Below, one piece after another: positions 53,108-64,000 of a DNA stretch of 64,000 nucleotides. The position numbers were made by a program, and so were the translations under genes. The notes under the pieces are model-generated. The model ran no database searches. It was given only the letters and a program-made list of their open reading frames with translations, and had not been told where the DNA came from. The stretch comes from Apostichopus japonicus (taxonomy: Eukaryota > Echinodermata > Holothuroidea > Aspidochirotida > Stichopodidae). The stretch's first letter is position 1; each line of letters starts with the position of its first letter. The stretch spans positions 6,196,501 to 6,260,500 of the forward strand of contig NC_092569.1 in NCBI RefSeq assembly GCF_037975245.1, read 5' to 3'.

Positions 53108-56100
53108 GTAAGTTTCAGAACTTTGATATTTTTTAAAATTAATTCTTCGACTACTTTATCTGAATAATTTAAACTATTATTTAACTTCAATCATTCAAGT
53201 ATGATTGTCCCTAACGGCGATAGTTAACAAATTCTTTATATGCCTCTAACTTTTTTCCCTTAATTCAAGCAGAAACTTGATCTTGTTATATTTCTAAAGA
53301 AAACTTGAAAGGTTTCGTACGTTCTAATTATCAAATAATATACTACATTAACTTTTACGATAATTTACGTGTGAATGTCATTCCCATTTGATGCATTTCT
53401 GACACATAATTATTAAACTCTGAAATATATGACGAATATACCATGTCTTTAAAAGACAAATCTCCAAAATTTTCGGTAAAAGTCAATTTAAAGTTAGATA
53501 AAACACTGCAGCACCTTAAATTAATATTACATGATATTTACTGCATGAACCTGTATCTACTAACTCAAGCATTATCCAAAGTCTGGAAAAAAATCATTTC
53601 TTTTAATAAATTAGATGTTAATATTGTAAAAACCATTTAGAATTTTTTTTTTTTATGTACTGGTAGTACTTAGTGAAAACACAATTCTTTCTATAAAATC
53701 GACTAATTAAGGAAACAAATAAAATATAAAAAGTTGCAATGGTATAAATCTTAAACGGAGGAAAACAAGTAAATTTAAATTAGAGAAACTCTTCGGAAAT
53801 ATATGGTCTTCTTACTATGTAAAAACCTTTTAAACGTAAAAAAGTCAAGAAAAATACGATAACTGTTGAAAAGTCTTTTGGAAAAATGTTTCACACATAT
53901 AATAACAATCCAGTTCAACAAAAATTATATATTTCCCCCACTTTATATGTTATTAAGGAAGGCACGCAAAACTGTAACTGGGCGATGAATTTGTGAAAAA
54001 ACTGTTAAAAGTCGGTAACCACTGCTATGTAACGTTCACTTGATAAAAGCGTCTTGATAATTGCTCTATTTTGATCAGTTGAAATCTCTGTACTTTAAAT
54101 AATAATACACGGGATGCGTGGTAAAACTGTCATAAGTTAACAAACTATCGCAAACAATCTTAATGTGTTCATACTTGAGGTAAACTTAACAGTTACTTGT
54201 TAAACTGCATACTTTCTCTTCAGGAAATCTGTTTGAAACTTACTCCCAGTGACATACCAATATATAACCTTCTATTTCTTCATAATAAGATTTCTGAAAG
54301 CTTAAACGATATATCATAAACATAATATGATTAAAATATGATATAAACTTGAGATTAACCATCTATATTTATGAATATATTGATACTCAGAAATTGTAAT
54401 ATTTATATTTAAAAGAAGTCGCATTTGAGAAATGAACAAAAAGTAAAGTTTCAGCAACAAATACTGATTATATTATTAATTGTAAGTGTGTCAAAACTTC
54501 GAAAAACCTTTTCTTACATATTTAATTTTCAAATTTGGTCTCACGAAAGCTCATATGTAACGCCCATCTATTAACTCTAGTTTTAGAAAGGAGGGATGAA
54601 ATGAATATGTTAACTAAAGGTAAAGTGTATTTGGATAAGTCGTTAAATATTGTATGAATAATCAATACCAATTTACATGCAAAAAGTAAATGTGTAAAAA
54701 CAATTGCATCATCACCATTCTTTTAGTTTATAAATATAAACTTTTAAATAAGCTAAACCTGTTCGGACTTTGTAAGAGTCTGAAAGTAAAATGAAAATCT
54801 AAACGAAAGATTTAAATATTAAGATATTGGAAAAAGTTAAGGTCATCTTACATGATATAGAACTTAAATTAAAAATATTGTGATTAATTTATTAGATATG
54901 TATTACATATATATTTTTGTTACGGTAATTTTCTCTTGCAAGTATGATTTTTCTTAATCTTGGGCAGTCTTCACTCCATTATAGTCACTTTCATTCTCTA
55001 TTTCGAATGATTAAAATATAACTAGCGTAGTAAAGTTTAACCCGCACCCTTACTCGTTAATTTAAACGATCTTTGTAATATCATATCGTAACAATTTTCT
55101 AGAGTAATGCTTATCACCACTGATTTTTTTTTAGTTTCTGTGATAATAATACAAACTTTTATCTTGAATAATAAATGTATAAATATAATTAACTATATAT
55201 ATATACTGTATAATTCTTGCACTATACTATATTTGTGTCAAAGAATTCTTTTGTGACCATTCGCGTTTCAGAAGCAACTTACACTAATGGTATTTAACAA
55301 ATGTGATATATTAACAATCGATAACCTTGCAAAACATTATCATTTACATACTTTAGTCCCATTATTTCTTTGCCAAAATTTTGCTTCAGATTCAAAGAAT
55401 GGCATAAAATCTGCAACTGTTTTCTTTAATATCCATTTGCAACGTAGACGTTTATTTATTAAAATAGAAACAGAAAACAGACTGAATAATACTTTGTAGT
55501 AAATAAAACTAAACCATATGCTCTAAAAACAAGATTTTCATCTCTTATGCCATTTCTCTTCATCAAGTAATATACTCTGTCTCATTTGGTTATCTCAATG
55601 TAGAAGTAGAACCATATACTCAATTTTTGGGGCATTGCAAATCTTTAAAAAATTGAATTTGAGCGGATCAGTACTTTTCAATTAATATTAAAGGTTATGC
55701 TTCGTCTTTCGGTAGTCTTTCGTTTATTCAATTTACTTCTCGGGTGACTTGATCTTGTCAATTGCTATAAAATAACGTGAACCACAATCTAAACTTAAAG
55801 ATATGTCATTTGTAGGTAAAAAGAAAACGGCTAAACAGCTTTCAAACTATCAAAGCTTAGACGGTCTCATTGTAGTTAACATGAAAGCACCTTTAAAATC
55901 TTTCTAATTTGTTTACCTCTTTATTTGCGTAAAATGAATTTGAGAAAATGATATTATCTTTCAAGTCCTTGGAGTCGTATTTTGGCACACGGCTCTTCTA
56001 AAATGAAGGGCTTCCCAATTGTTCGGTTCTGCAAAAAATTGACAATATATTTAAAGCAATTGGAGATCAAGTCAAGCGTGCCGTACTGTAATTGATCGGG

Positions 56101-59100
56101 ACTTTGTATCACGCCATTTCTGAAAGATCAATTCTGGACAAATTTTAGTCCAAGTTAAAATTAAAACCAGCGCAGCATCTATAAAGTTGTGTGCAAACAG
56201 AGATTTCCTCTGGGATCAAAGGGTTTTCTCTGTATCGAGAGACTGACATGATCAACCATCACCTTGTAACTTCTGTAATTAACGTTATTTGAACATTTCA
56301 AACTGTAAATTATTCATAAAGTAACGTTCCACATCTCATCTATGAACTTAGCTAACTGTTGATGTAACAGTGTCGATATGTTTCTTTTATTTAATACTTT
56401 ACTCGATTTAACAACTCCGTTAATATGATCATATTTTTTTTTAAATATTCGTCAAACCCTAGCTATATATCTCTTAAATCTAAATATACCTTGTGAAGAT
56501 AAATATTTCAGCTTGCGCATTTCATTACTCTATAAAATAAAATAAAAACACAGGTGGTATTTAACGTTACGTGCATATAAGTTTTTTTAAATTCTTCACT
56601 TTTAAAATTATGCTTTGTTTTCCTCTCTTGAAATATTAAAAACTTGTAAGGTTTGCTGTAGTGCAGATTTAAGGTCTTTATTTGCGATTAAGGTGCAAAT
56701 TTCACCTAGCGATTCAGAAATGAATATATATTAAGGGCTTCATATGCTTCGTGTGAACAACAAAACTTGACCCTATTTTGAAATTAAGTTTCAAAAGTAC
56801 CGTATGAGTATTGTGTTTCTATTTCCTGGCAATACTGCAACCAATTGACAACAGAATTGAAAACTGCACTCTTATCCCTAGACTTCGAGTCCTGTCGGTC
56901 AAGTTACGTTTTTTATTTTGGTGGGGCAGTTATAAGGCGCACTCAAACCTCATCCTCACCCCCAGTCGTTTACCTTATATATCTTGTTACTTCACTGAAT
57001 CTAAATTACAAGAGGATGGTACAAGATACAATATTATATATTCAACCTTAATTAAACCCTACAGCAGGATCTATAAATCATTTTAGATATGTTTGTATAC
57101 TAGTATCTCCATTGTATGCCATGTCATGCTCTCTCTAAAGTTTAAACATCATTCAGATTGGTTTTGGTTTTTCTCCAAAACTCAAATGTAACATATCCAG
57201 CCAAGGAAAACAATAACAATAATTCTTCTACACAAAGCAAATACAATGAAACCTTTCAATGGTTTTATTTACACTGTAGCAAGCAACTATTTTCATAATT
57301 TATCTCGAATCCCCAAAATCGATATTCCTGGTGAGTTATGTTGTTGTTATCGTTGCCAAACAGGAAAGGTTATTTCAATATCAACTCTTTGTTTTTTAAT
57401 TTTTGTAATCCTTTTAAATTAAATTACGCGAAACCGAATCAGATTATTTTTATTATCTTTAATATGGAGGACATTGTAGGTCATAGTCCCCTTCTTGATG
57501 AATTCTTTGTTCCAAACGCAATATGCTGTACGTTTTATTGTCAACTGAAATTTGAAACGGCTTTGGAATTTTTAAAGGAAGTTTGAATACTAGATAAACG
57601 TTTGCCATCTTGGAGCTTTGCCTTTATCCACCCTGGGGTCATGTAAAGCTTTCATTTCATTTAGAATATGAATAATCATGATATAGTCATAGGTATTATA
57701 ATAACTTTTGCTTTCTTTAAGATCGTCAACTCAGAAGATATTTTCTGAAACAGCCTACTCAAAAAACGTATTTAGCTTATTTTAGCTTTTAGGCAACTAC
57801 ATGTCTCCGAGTGGAGATATAACTACTTTTTAAAACAACAGTAAAACGCTTGTTGATATTTTAATCGTGAACATTTTTTATTTTTATGCCCAAGCTCTAT
57901 CTTTGACTTTGCCTATTAAGTAGGACGACAATTTGAATTTCTAACATATTTAACGGAAATTCTAATGATCTCTAATGGCGTGTCGCAGTTACTATTTTCA
58001 GAAATTTAACTATTGCTTTCCGCCAATTGATCAATTTCCAATGATCTGATTGTAAATGATATACGGCACTTTGTTGCTATATATCATACCCAAATTGAGT
58101 TCATAGCTGGTAGCATGGGATAGGTAAGTGTAGTCTGCAATAGCAATGTTCATAATAATCTTCATTATGTTAGTTTCCCTACCCTACTTAACTCCTTAAA
58201 ACGTGGGCGACAGGTAACATATGTCGCCACATGAAGCGACTAGATGGTGACGGTGGTTGTTCATCACTTTACTCCCTATCACAACTCTTACCCACCTCTC
58301 TGTAGTTCAACCAAAGTTTTAAAGTAAGGAGCACTGTGATTCCATCCGTTTGTATTAAATTTCACGTTTATGACTGAAAAGGCATTATTACGATGTAATC
58401 ACAAGTAGCCGTTTTCTAGTTAGACATAATCTCCGGTGACAGTCTATTCCTTTTTTCTTTTCTTTTTAATTTGACAGAATGCTCTACAGGCAACTAACGA
58501 TGTTACCGGAGAAAATGGATTAGGTTAGTAACTTTCGTGGTTCCAAATGTAGTTTTCTTCAACCTCGAGTTTCATAAATTTGTGTTTTCTTAACCCTAAG
58601 ATGACTGCATGAGTTACAAGCCAGAAAGAACAAAAAGGCCAAATTGTAATATTGTGGAGAATCTATACATTCGTATGAACAAACTAGCTGATGTAGTTGA
58701 AGTACGAGGTATGTGCACATACAAGTTGCTTAAATCACAAAAGGTTAAATGCGTTTACTTTCTTGGACATAGGTTCGTCGTTTTTCTTCTACCAACAATC
58801 GAATTACCCGAGAGATTGCAGAGAAGTCCAGGAGCAATGTTCGTCTCATAACTCTACTGGTGTCTTCATGATCAAATCAGATGGCTATCTAGAACCTTTT
58901 GAGGTTTACTGTGATAACGCAGACAGTTCTGGTGGATGGACGGTAGGGTTTTATTTTCATATTTCTTTTTGGTAAATGTGGATGTCGATAGAGGGTTCCC
59001 TCACTCATTATTCTTTCATATTGCATATACTCTCTTTAAATTTGTTCATATAATTAATTCATCAGGTTGAAATTGATGACAATCGTTATACATATATTAA

Positions 59101-62100
59101 TTATTTCCATTTTTCTTTTATTTGCGCTCCACAACTTTGCATCCTCCTTCCCCTAATCTCCCGCTTTCCCCTATTGCGCATAATGCGCAACGTGCCTATC
59201 CTGATATTAAGCATTAGGCCATTTCTTCACACAACATATTTCATATTGATTACAAAACCAGTAGAAGTCACTTTCTAAAACGGTTGATCCGTAATAGGTA
59301 ATACAACGTCGCATTGACGGTTCCATCGACTTCAGCCGTGACTGGGAGAGCTACAAGTCTGGCTTCGGCTTTTTATCTCAGGAATTCTGGCTCGGCAATG
59401 AGAAGCTTTCTTACTTGACCAATCAGAAGAAGTATCAATTGGTGATTGAGATGACGTCATCAAATGGTTCCTTAATCCGGGTTTCTTACCTTAACTTCCG
59501 CATTAGTGATGAGTTCAGCAACTACGAACTTTTCAGCCTCGGACATGATTCTGGAAAAACAGGTATAGGCTATATATTAATACTTCTTCTTATCTAATTT
59601 TCACATGCGCTTCTATCGTTTCAAATATCCACTCAAATATTATTTTATTCCTCTCATTTATAGTTGGGTTTATCATTTCGTATATTTAATTATAAATCAC
59701 TGGTAAGTTCTTCATTATTTCTTCCTTGTTAATAAATCATTAACGTGAGTTCTTCTTATCCTTCTCTTTTCAAATGCCCGCTAGTTCACCAAACATTATT
59801 GGTTCATATTAAATTGCGTATTTGATGATACTTTTGAATTCATTTAGCCCCATTATTTGCATTCATCTTGAAAGAAAGAAAAAAACGTTACCATTTACTA
59901 GAGAAAGTAATTTGAGGAAAAAATATCATTTGTTTGAATTACAACTTAAAGAATTCACTGTCGTATAAAAAAAAAACATTTCTAATTGGTTAAGAAATTC
60001 TTTGCGAACAGAAATATGATATAAACATCAATCCGGAGAATTTTATTCCGTCCGACAAACTCTTTTCTTTTCTTTTAAGAGGTACGTAACGATACTGTTG
60101 TTTTTAATATAGGTGTCATAGCATGTTTGGTACAACCGAAACTTTAAGCAAAGTTTACAACATAATTTATTTGTTTCAATTTATGTTATTCGTTAAACCT
60201 ACCGACATATTTAATCCTGCAGACACAATAACTATGTGCCCCTACAACATGGTCTATATAAACTGCAGTAACTCCTGTCAGCGGACTTGTGGTGCTCCAG
60301 AAATGTGTCAGGATGGGGTCTGTAATGAAGCCGAAGCCTGTGTTTGTTCCGATGGATACTTCATGAAAGGATCAGATTGTGTACCTTAAGAACAGTGTGG
60401 ATGTTACGAATCAGAGGGACAAACAGTTATTCCAGTCAGTTTTTCATTTCAAAATAACGAATAATATCACTCATTTCAATTGTCTAATATTTGAGTATTC
60501 ACATCTGTCAAAGACTGTCCACTGTGAAAGTTTTCCAACAACTATTCTACGAATAACAGTATAAGCCAAGATCTTTCGTACTACAAATCACTGTTGATAC
60601 TGCCTAAAGTATGTGATTGTTGCAATATTTTAAATGTTCGTAAGTACAATTAAACTCCAATATATAAATTAATTTGGAGTTCATTTAACTATACCGTTAT
60701 AGAATTACCTGTCAAATTCTAGTTTACTCCGCGTAGAGAATTGAGTGCTTACCATGAAATTATAACACAGAACATTATATACCATAGATAATAATTAACA
60801 CATCATAAGTGTTAATGTAAACTGTACAAATAAACGTAAAGAAATAATTGTTTACAGGAAGGTGGCTCATACGTGAACCCTGGATGTACTAGAAAAGGTG
60901 TTTGTACCAACGGACAGATCACGTGGGATGAGGCATATGCATGCAGTCCTAACGCAGTTTGTGACGTCAGGGACAACATAAGACAATGCTATTGAGACCA
61001 CCTAAAGATTGTCAGGAAATTTACGATGATGGATCTAGGGACAACGGTATATACAGAATCAAACCAACCGGCTGGACTAGCGAGGCTTTTGAGGTTTACT
61101 GCAACATGACTGACGGAGGAGGATGGACGGTAAGTAATTATGATCTCAGGTAGTTTTCAGCTCTACATTTCAGCCCTGCATGTGCTTATTTGCTCATTGA
61201 ATTGCACTAATCTTTATTACAATATTCACTAACTAGAGTCTACCCTTCACAACAAATAGGTCCACTGACAGTAACTACACCGTACTGCAATACATAGCAT
61301 TGCTCAACATCGCACTGCATTGCAGTAAGTCGTCAATCTCTTCCTTCGTGTTGATTGCCAGACAAAACAAACGAAACAAGGCATGTGTTATTCCTTCCTG
61401 AAAACAAAATAGCATGTATTTTTTACAAAACAAATATAAACCTGACTTCACTGCTAAATTAAAAAATAATTTTGCTGTTTGTCAGTCAAGTGAAAAGAAC
61501 TTATTATTTGGTGTCTGTTTTCTTAGAATTTGCCAGATATTTAATGTCAAATGATGCAATCAATGCTTAAAGCTATTTGTTGTTGTTTTTGCATCAAATG
61601 GTTTAAGAATTCTTTCAACAGCCGATTCACACATAGATTACAGTAACTACTGTATATCTTAAAATTTTGTATCACCCTTAATACTGTATTGTGCTGACAA
61701 ATCTGATAAATCGGTAGCATGTGCTATTAGGTTTACAGTAAGAACTGAGGATATTTGTAAATCCAACAAATCCCAAACAACTGGATTTGTTGGAATTACA
61801 CATATCCTCAGTTCTTACTGTAATCGTAATAGCACATGCTACCGATTCATAGCGCGGTCCTTTACTGTGGTCCAAAACTTCAAGATTTACAGTAATAACT
61901 GTGCTCTCTATCTGTATCGGGTGCTTTCAAACACGTTTAAATCAAGCACATTTGGGTAGATTGAACTTACGGGAATATTATTATTACTTTCATCATCTTG
62001 TTTAATCTTATATCTATTAACTCACTTCCTTGAAACTCAGGTGTTCCAGCGTCGTGTGGATGGCACTGAGGAATTCTATCTCGGATGGAGCAGCTATAAA

Positions 62101-63999
62101 GAAGGTTTTGGAGATTTAAACCACGAGTTTTGGCTTGGAAATGATAAGCTTTCTATCTTAACCAACCAAAAGAGATATGAAATCAGGATTGATCTGCTAA
62201 ATGTAAACGGTGCTCCATACTACGCGAAGTTTGACAACTTCCGGATCAATGACGAGAGCGATAAATATCGATTATCTCAACTTGGAACCTACAGTGGAAC
62301 AGCTGGTTTGTTACAGTTTCTTTATTTGTTTTGTACAATACATGGAGTGGCTTTCATAAGTCTTTGAATTCGGAATATTTTAAGTCACACTTCCAATACT
62401 CTGAACATTAGAGTAACAAACTATCACGGAAGGTTGAAAGTGTGAAACTTCGATCACTATTCACCGATCATTGCCAAGTGCAGTTTGAATGACTGTCGTA
62501 AAATGTAATCAAAATGTGTTTTTGCTCTATGTTTTTTGAATAATTACATATGTGGTTGATAAAGTACGCATTTACCGTTTCTTGACACAGTTATAGAATA
62601 TCTCAAAGAAATAAATAAACTCACTATTCATTCCATTACGTCCCTCCTCAAATCTTGTAAGATCAAATGTATACAAAATATGCTTTGCTCATCACTTCCA
62701 GGTTTTTACAGCTAGGAACTACTCTTTGTTGACAGTAACAGTTGTTTTGCCATATGATCTAATACATGATGTGTTCTTTTCGTAAATATTCGTGAGATAT
62801 CGTAAAAATGGAAGAGAATGAAATATTTTTCAACAATTAATATCTCGCTTAATTTAATAACAACATTGTTCAGAACATTTTTCTGTTTTAATCAACACTG
62901 TGTTACAAGGACCAGATGGTACTTCTCCGTTTACGTTTATAAAATGTATTTATCATGATAGATAGATTGTTGAGCATAAATAAATCAGTTAAAAATTCGT
63001 CTGATTAAAATCCAGCAGGTAGTATTCTCAAACCTCACCCCCTTTACTGCCAGATATCTCAAGAATCATGTCTGTCCACAAACACACAAAAACCTATACC
63101 CCTAGCTCAAACATTCCCAGTCTAACTTAGTATTCGCTACTTCCTCCAACCTATTTTGAGTTTATCTAACTGTTGCAAAATATTTGTTATATAAGCAAAA
63201 TTTTTACACATGACTTTATGAAGAGGAGACACGCAAAGAATGACTTAAGCATACTAAAACTTGCGAAAAGCTTCCGAATCTGTTCTCTCTTGTGTCTTCT
63301 TTCCACCTCAATAACAGATATTGGAAGAGATTGAAAGTTTGAAATTAATGATGTGACTCCGTAAAAACAATATGCATGAAACTGTAAATCAGTTTTGAAA
63401 ATCAATGAAACGAAAAGTTTTGCCAGAACAAAATTCCAACCAATGATTTTAGCTTCTTGTGATGACTGGCTCTGTTTGCTATTGTCAGTGTTTACATGGA
63501 AATTAATGAACACTGGTTAATCAACTCTATTGAAATAAACTTAACTATGCAAGTTAAACAGATGTTAATGAAATGAGACGCCGAATCTAGCCATTCAAAA
63601 AATAAGAAAAACATTCATCTTTATATAATAGGGGAACAATGACAAGTTATACAGGAAGATGTGTTATAACGTTCTTTGCAGAGTGCACTACATTTGAGAG
63701 CTTAGCGCACAAAGGGAAAATTAAGAATCTGACAAAACCAAACAATAAATAAAAAATAAATGACATATAGAAGCAATCACGTTAATCTACAATGAATGGA
63801 ATCATACTCGTTAGTTCAACATCTTTCGTTAATGCCGCAGTTCTCTTTATGTACTATCGACGTTTATTTAGTTTAGCAAATGACTAACTCCTGTTATTTG
63901 TTTTCCTTAACAGACTCTCGCAGCAACCCTGATGGTTATGCTCTCCGTTATCATCTCAACTACCAGTTCACTACCAAAGATAGTGACAACGATGCTTAA
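53030..63999 (+). CDS. Secreted fibrinogen-related / TIL gene, distal half disrupted
   Basis: Exons in phase: 53030-53107 (signal peptide), 58478-58523 (linker), 58773-58942 and 59298-59562 (first two-thirds of a fibrinogen C-terminal domain), 60223-60434 (TIL). Read as is, this gives 241 residues ending at TAA 60387-60389. That stop falls one Cys short of a complete TIL domain, and in-frame homology (EQCGC) continues past it. Downstream, 60858-61129 holds TILa plus a second FReD start with a one-base frameshift between them; 62041-62305 and 63914-63999 continue FReD 2, which again meets TAA early. FReD proteins are secreted lectin-like recognition molecules. This is either a decaying gene, an assembly with errors, or a short secreted product. 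Confidence 0.65.
53108..58477. other. Long intron of fibrinogen-related gene, no exon seen
   Basis: 5.4 kb, very AT-rich. Several open frames of 60-90 codons lack domains or splice support. Confidence 0.55.
58478..58523 (+). CDS. Linker exon of fibrinogen-related gene
   Basis: This 46-nt exon lies between TTTGACAG and GTTAGT, open only in phase 0 (NALQATNDVTGENGL) and leaving in phase 1. It fits the phase 0 end of the signal-peptide exon and the phase 1 start of the first FReD exon; there is no other support. Confidence 0.5.
58773..58942 (+). CDS. Fibrinogen-related domain 1, exon 1
   Basis: This 170-nt exon is phase 1 in and phase 0 out. Acceptor TTGGACATAG, donor GTAGGG. It encodes NYPRDCREVQEQC, GVFMIKSDG, FEVYCDNADSSGGWT: the conserved DC, G-x-Y/F-x-I and YC-x-M/N..GGWT start of a FReD. 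Confidence 0.85.
59298..59562 (+). CDS. Fibrinogen-related domain 1, exon 2
   Basis: This 265-nt exon is phase 0 in and phase 1 out. It encodes VIQRRIDGSIDFSRDWESYK, GFG, EFWLGNEKL, LTNQKKYQLVIEM and YLNFRISDE, a textbook FReD core. The usual third FReD exon (Ca-binding and GGWW..C region) is not found before the next TIL exon. Confidence 0.87.
60223..60434 (+). CDS. TIL Cys-rich domain exon with in-frame stop
   Basis: This 212-nt exon is phase 1 in and phase 0 out. Acceptor AATCCTGCAG, donor GTCAGT. It encodes CPYNMVYINCSNSCQRTC, EMCQDGVC, ACVCSDGY, DCVP, then TAA (60387-60389), then EQCGCYESEG. Nine Cys precede the stop; the next two lie after it. TIL modules occur in protease inhibitors and in mucin/zonadhesin-type proteins. 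Confidence 0.75.
60858..61129 (+). pseudogene. TILa / FReD 2 start fusion exon, frameshifted
   Basis: After TTGTTTACAG, phase 0 reads GGSYVNPGCTRKGVC, ITWDEAYACSPNAVCD, RQCY and hits TGA at 60993-60995. From 60995 another frame reads PPKDCQEIYDDGS, FEVYCNMTDGGGWT and leaves at GTAAGT in phase 0. One base is missing relative to an intact exon, exactly at an expected Cys codon. No splice sites fit a normal intron here. Confidence 0.7.
61130..62040. other. Intron with a long hairpin
   Basis: Intron between FReD 2 exons 1 and 2; contains the inverted repeat at 61709-61847 and nothing else recognised. Confidence 0.65.
61709..61847. repeat. 65-bp inverted repeat with 9-nt loop
   Basis: Arms 61709-61773 and 61783-61847 pair with about four mismatches in 65. 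Arm start AATCGGTAGCATGTGCTATT. In RNA this forms one long, nearly perfect hairpin. Confidence 0.93.
62041..62305 (+). CDS. Fibrinogen-related domain 2, exon 2
   Basis: This exon has the same length (265 nt) and phases (0 in, 1 out) as the FReD 1 exon. Acceptor GAAACTCAG, donor GTTTGT. It encodes VFQRRVDGTEEFYLGWSSYK, GFGDLNHEFWLGNDKL, LTNQKRYEI, FDNFRINDE. About half the residues match FReD 1, so this is an old tandem duplicate. Confidence 0.86.
62306..63913. other. Intron, no gene seen
   Basis: 1.6 kb AT-rich intron between FReD 2 exons 2 and 3. Minus-strand open frame 63187-63513 has no recognisable domain. Confidence 0.6.
63914..63999 (+). CDS. Fibrinogen-related domain 2, exon 3 (early stop at window edge)
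   Basis: After CTTAACAG in phase 1 the exon reads DGYALRYHLNYQFTTKDSDN then DA and TAA (63997-63999). The FSTxDxDND region normally leads into NCA...GGWW..C, so the stop truncates the domain before its ligand-binding end. The window ends one base later. Confidence 0.7.
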
Positions 64000-64000
64000 A

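Noticed and set aside
63187-63513. 108-codon minus ORF
   Set aside because: No domain and located in an intron of the FReD gene.

Overview
This is eukaryotic, intron-rich, AT-rich animal DNA. Exons carry canonical GT-AG borders, and domains sit on phase-1 symmetric exons. The gene content (PLAT/LH2 repeats, fibronectin III arrays, a Sushi receptor, a fibrinogen-related/TIL gene) suggests a marine deuterostome. An echinoderm, perhaps a sea cucumber, is my best guess, but this is inference. No prokaryotic or viral gene was seen.

Region 1 (1-36226, + strand) is one very large gene whose 5' end lies outside the window. I can chain 26 exons whose phases agree at every junction, giving one open frame of 2,991 codons plus a stop. 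The order is PLAT domain (2 exons), 18 consecutive fibronectin type III domains (each one phase-1/phase-1 exon), PLAT (3 exons), PLAT (2 exons), acidic tail and a tiny last exon. Seven FN3 exons and two PLAT exons carry Glu/Lys/Asp-rich inserts or tails of about 40-245 residues. In the FN3 domains the inserts always fall after the third strand (the GYxVxY motif), between strands C and E. The introns hold many tandem repeats, an antisense piece of 18S rDNA with some ITS1, a tRNA-derived SINE and G-rich tracts.

Region 2 (36227-42676) is intergenic or 3' UTR, with a palindromic minisatellite and a SINE fragment. Region 3 (42677-45731, - strand) is the 3' end of a membrane-receptor gene: Sushi/CCP exon, transmembrane exon, then a 195-residue cytoplasmic tail ending near a TxYxxI (ITSM-like) tyrosine motif. 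Just upstream of its Sushi exon is a higher-order tandem array (45732-46905) that repeats the Sushi exon's own splice-acceptor sequence and is interrupted by a 362-bp element with terminal inverted repeats.

Region 4 (46906-53029) has no supported gene; it holds a 148-bp tandem duplication and several SINE fragments. Region 5 (53030-63999, + strand) is a secreted fibrinogen-related gene: signal-peptide exon, a short linker exon, two FReD exons, a TIL Cys-rich exon, a TILa/FReD fusion exon and further FReD exons. It has a stop codon inside the TIL domain, a one-base frameshift at about 60993 and another early stop at the window edge, so its distal half looks decayed or mis-assembled. Genes 1 and 2 are convergent. 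I see no evidence that the three genes act in one pathway, although the last two are of types often used in invertebrate recognition or immunity.
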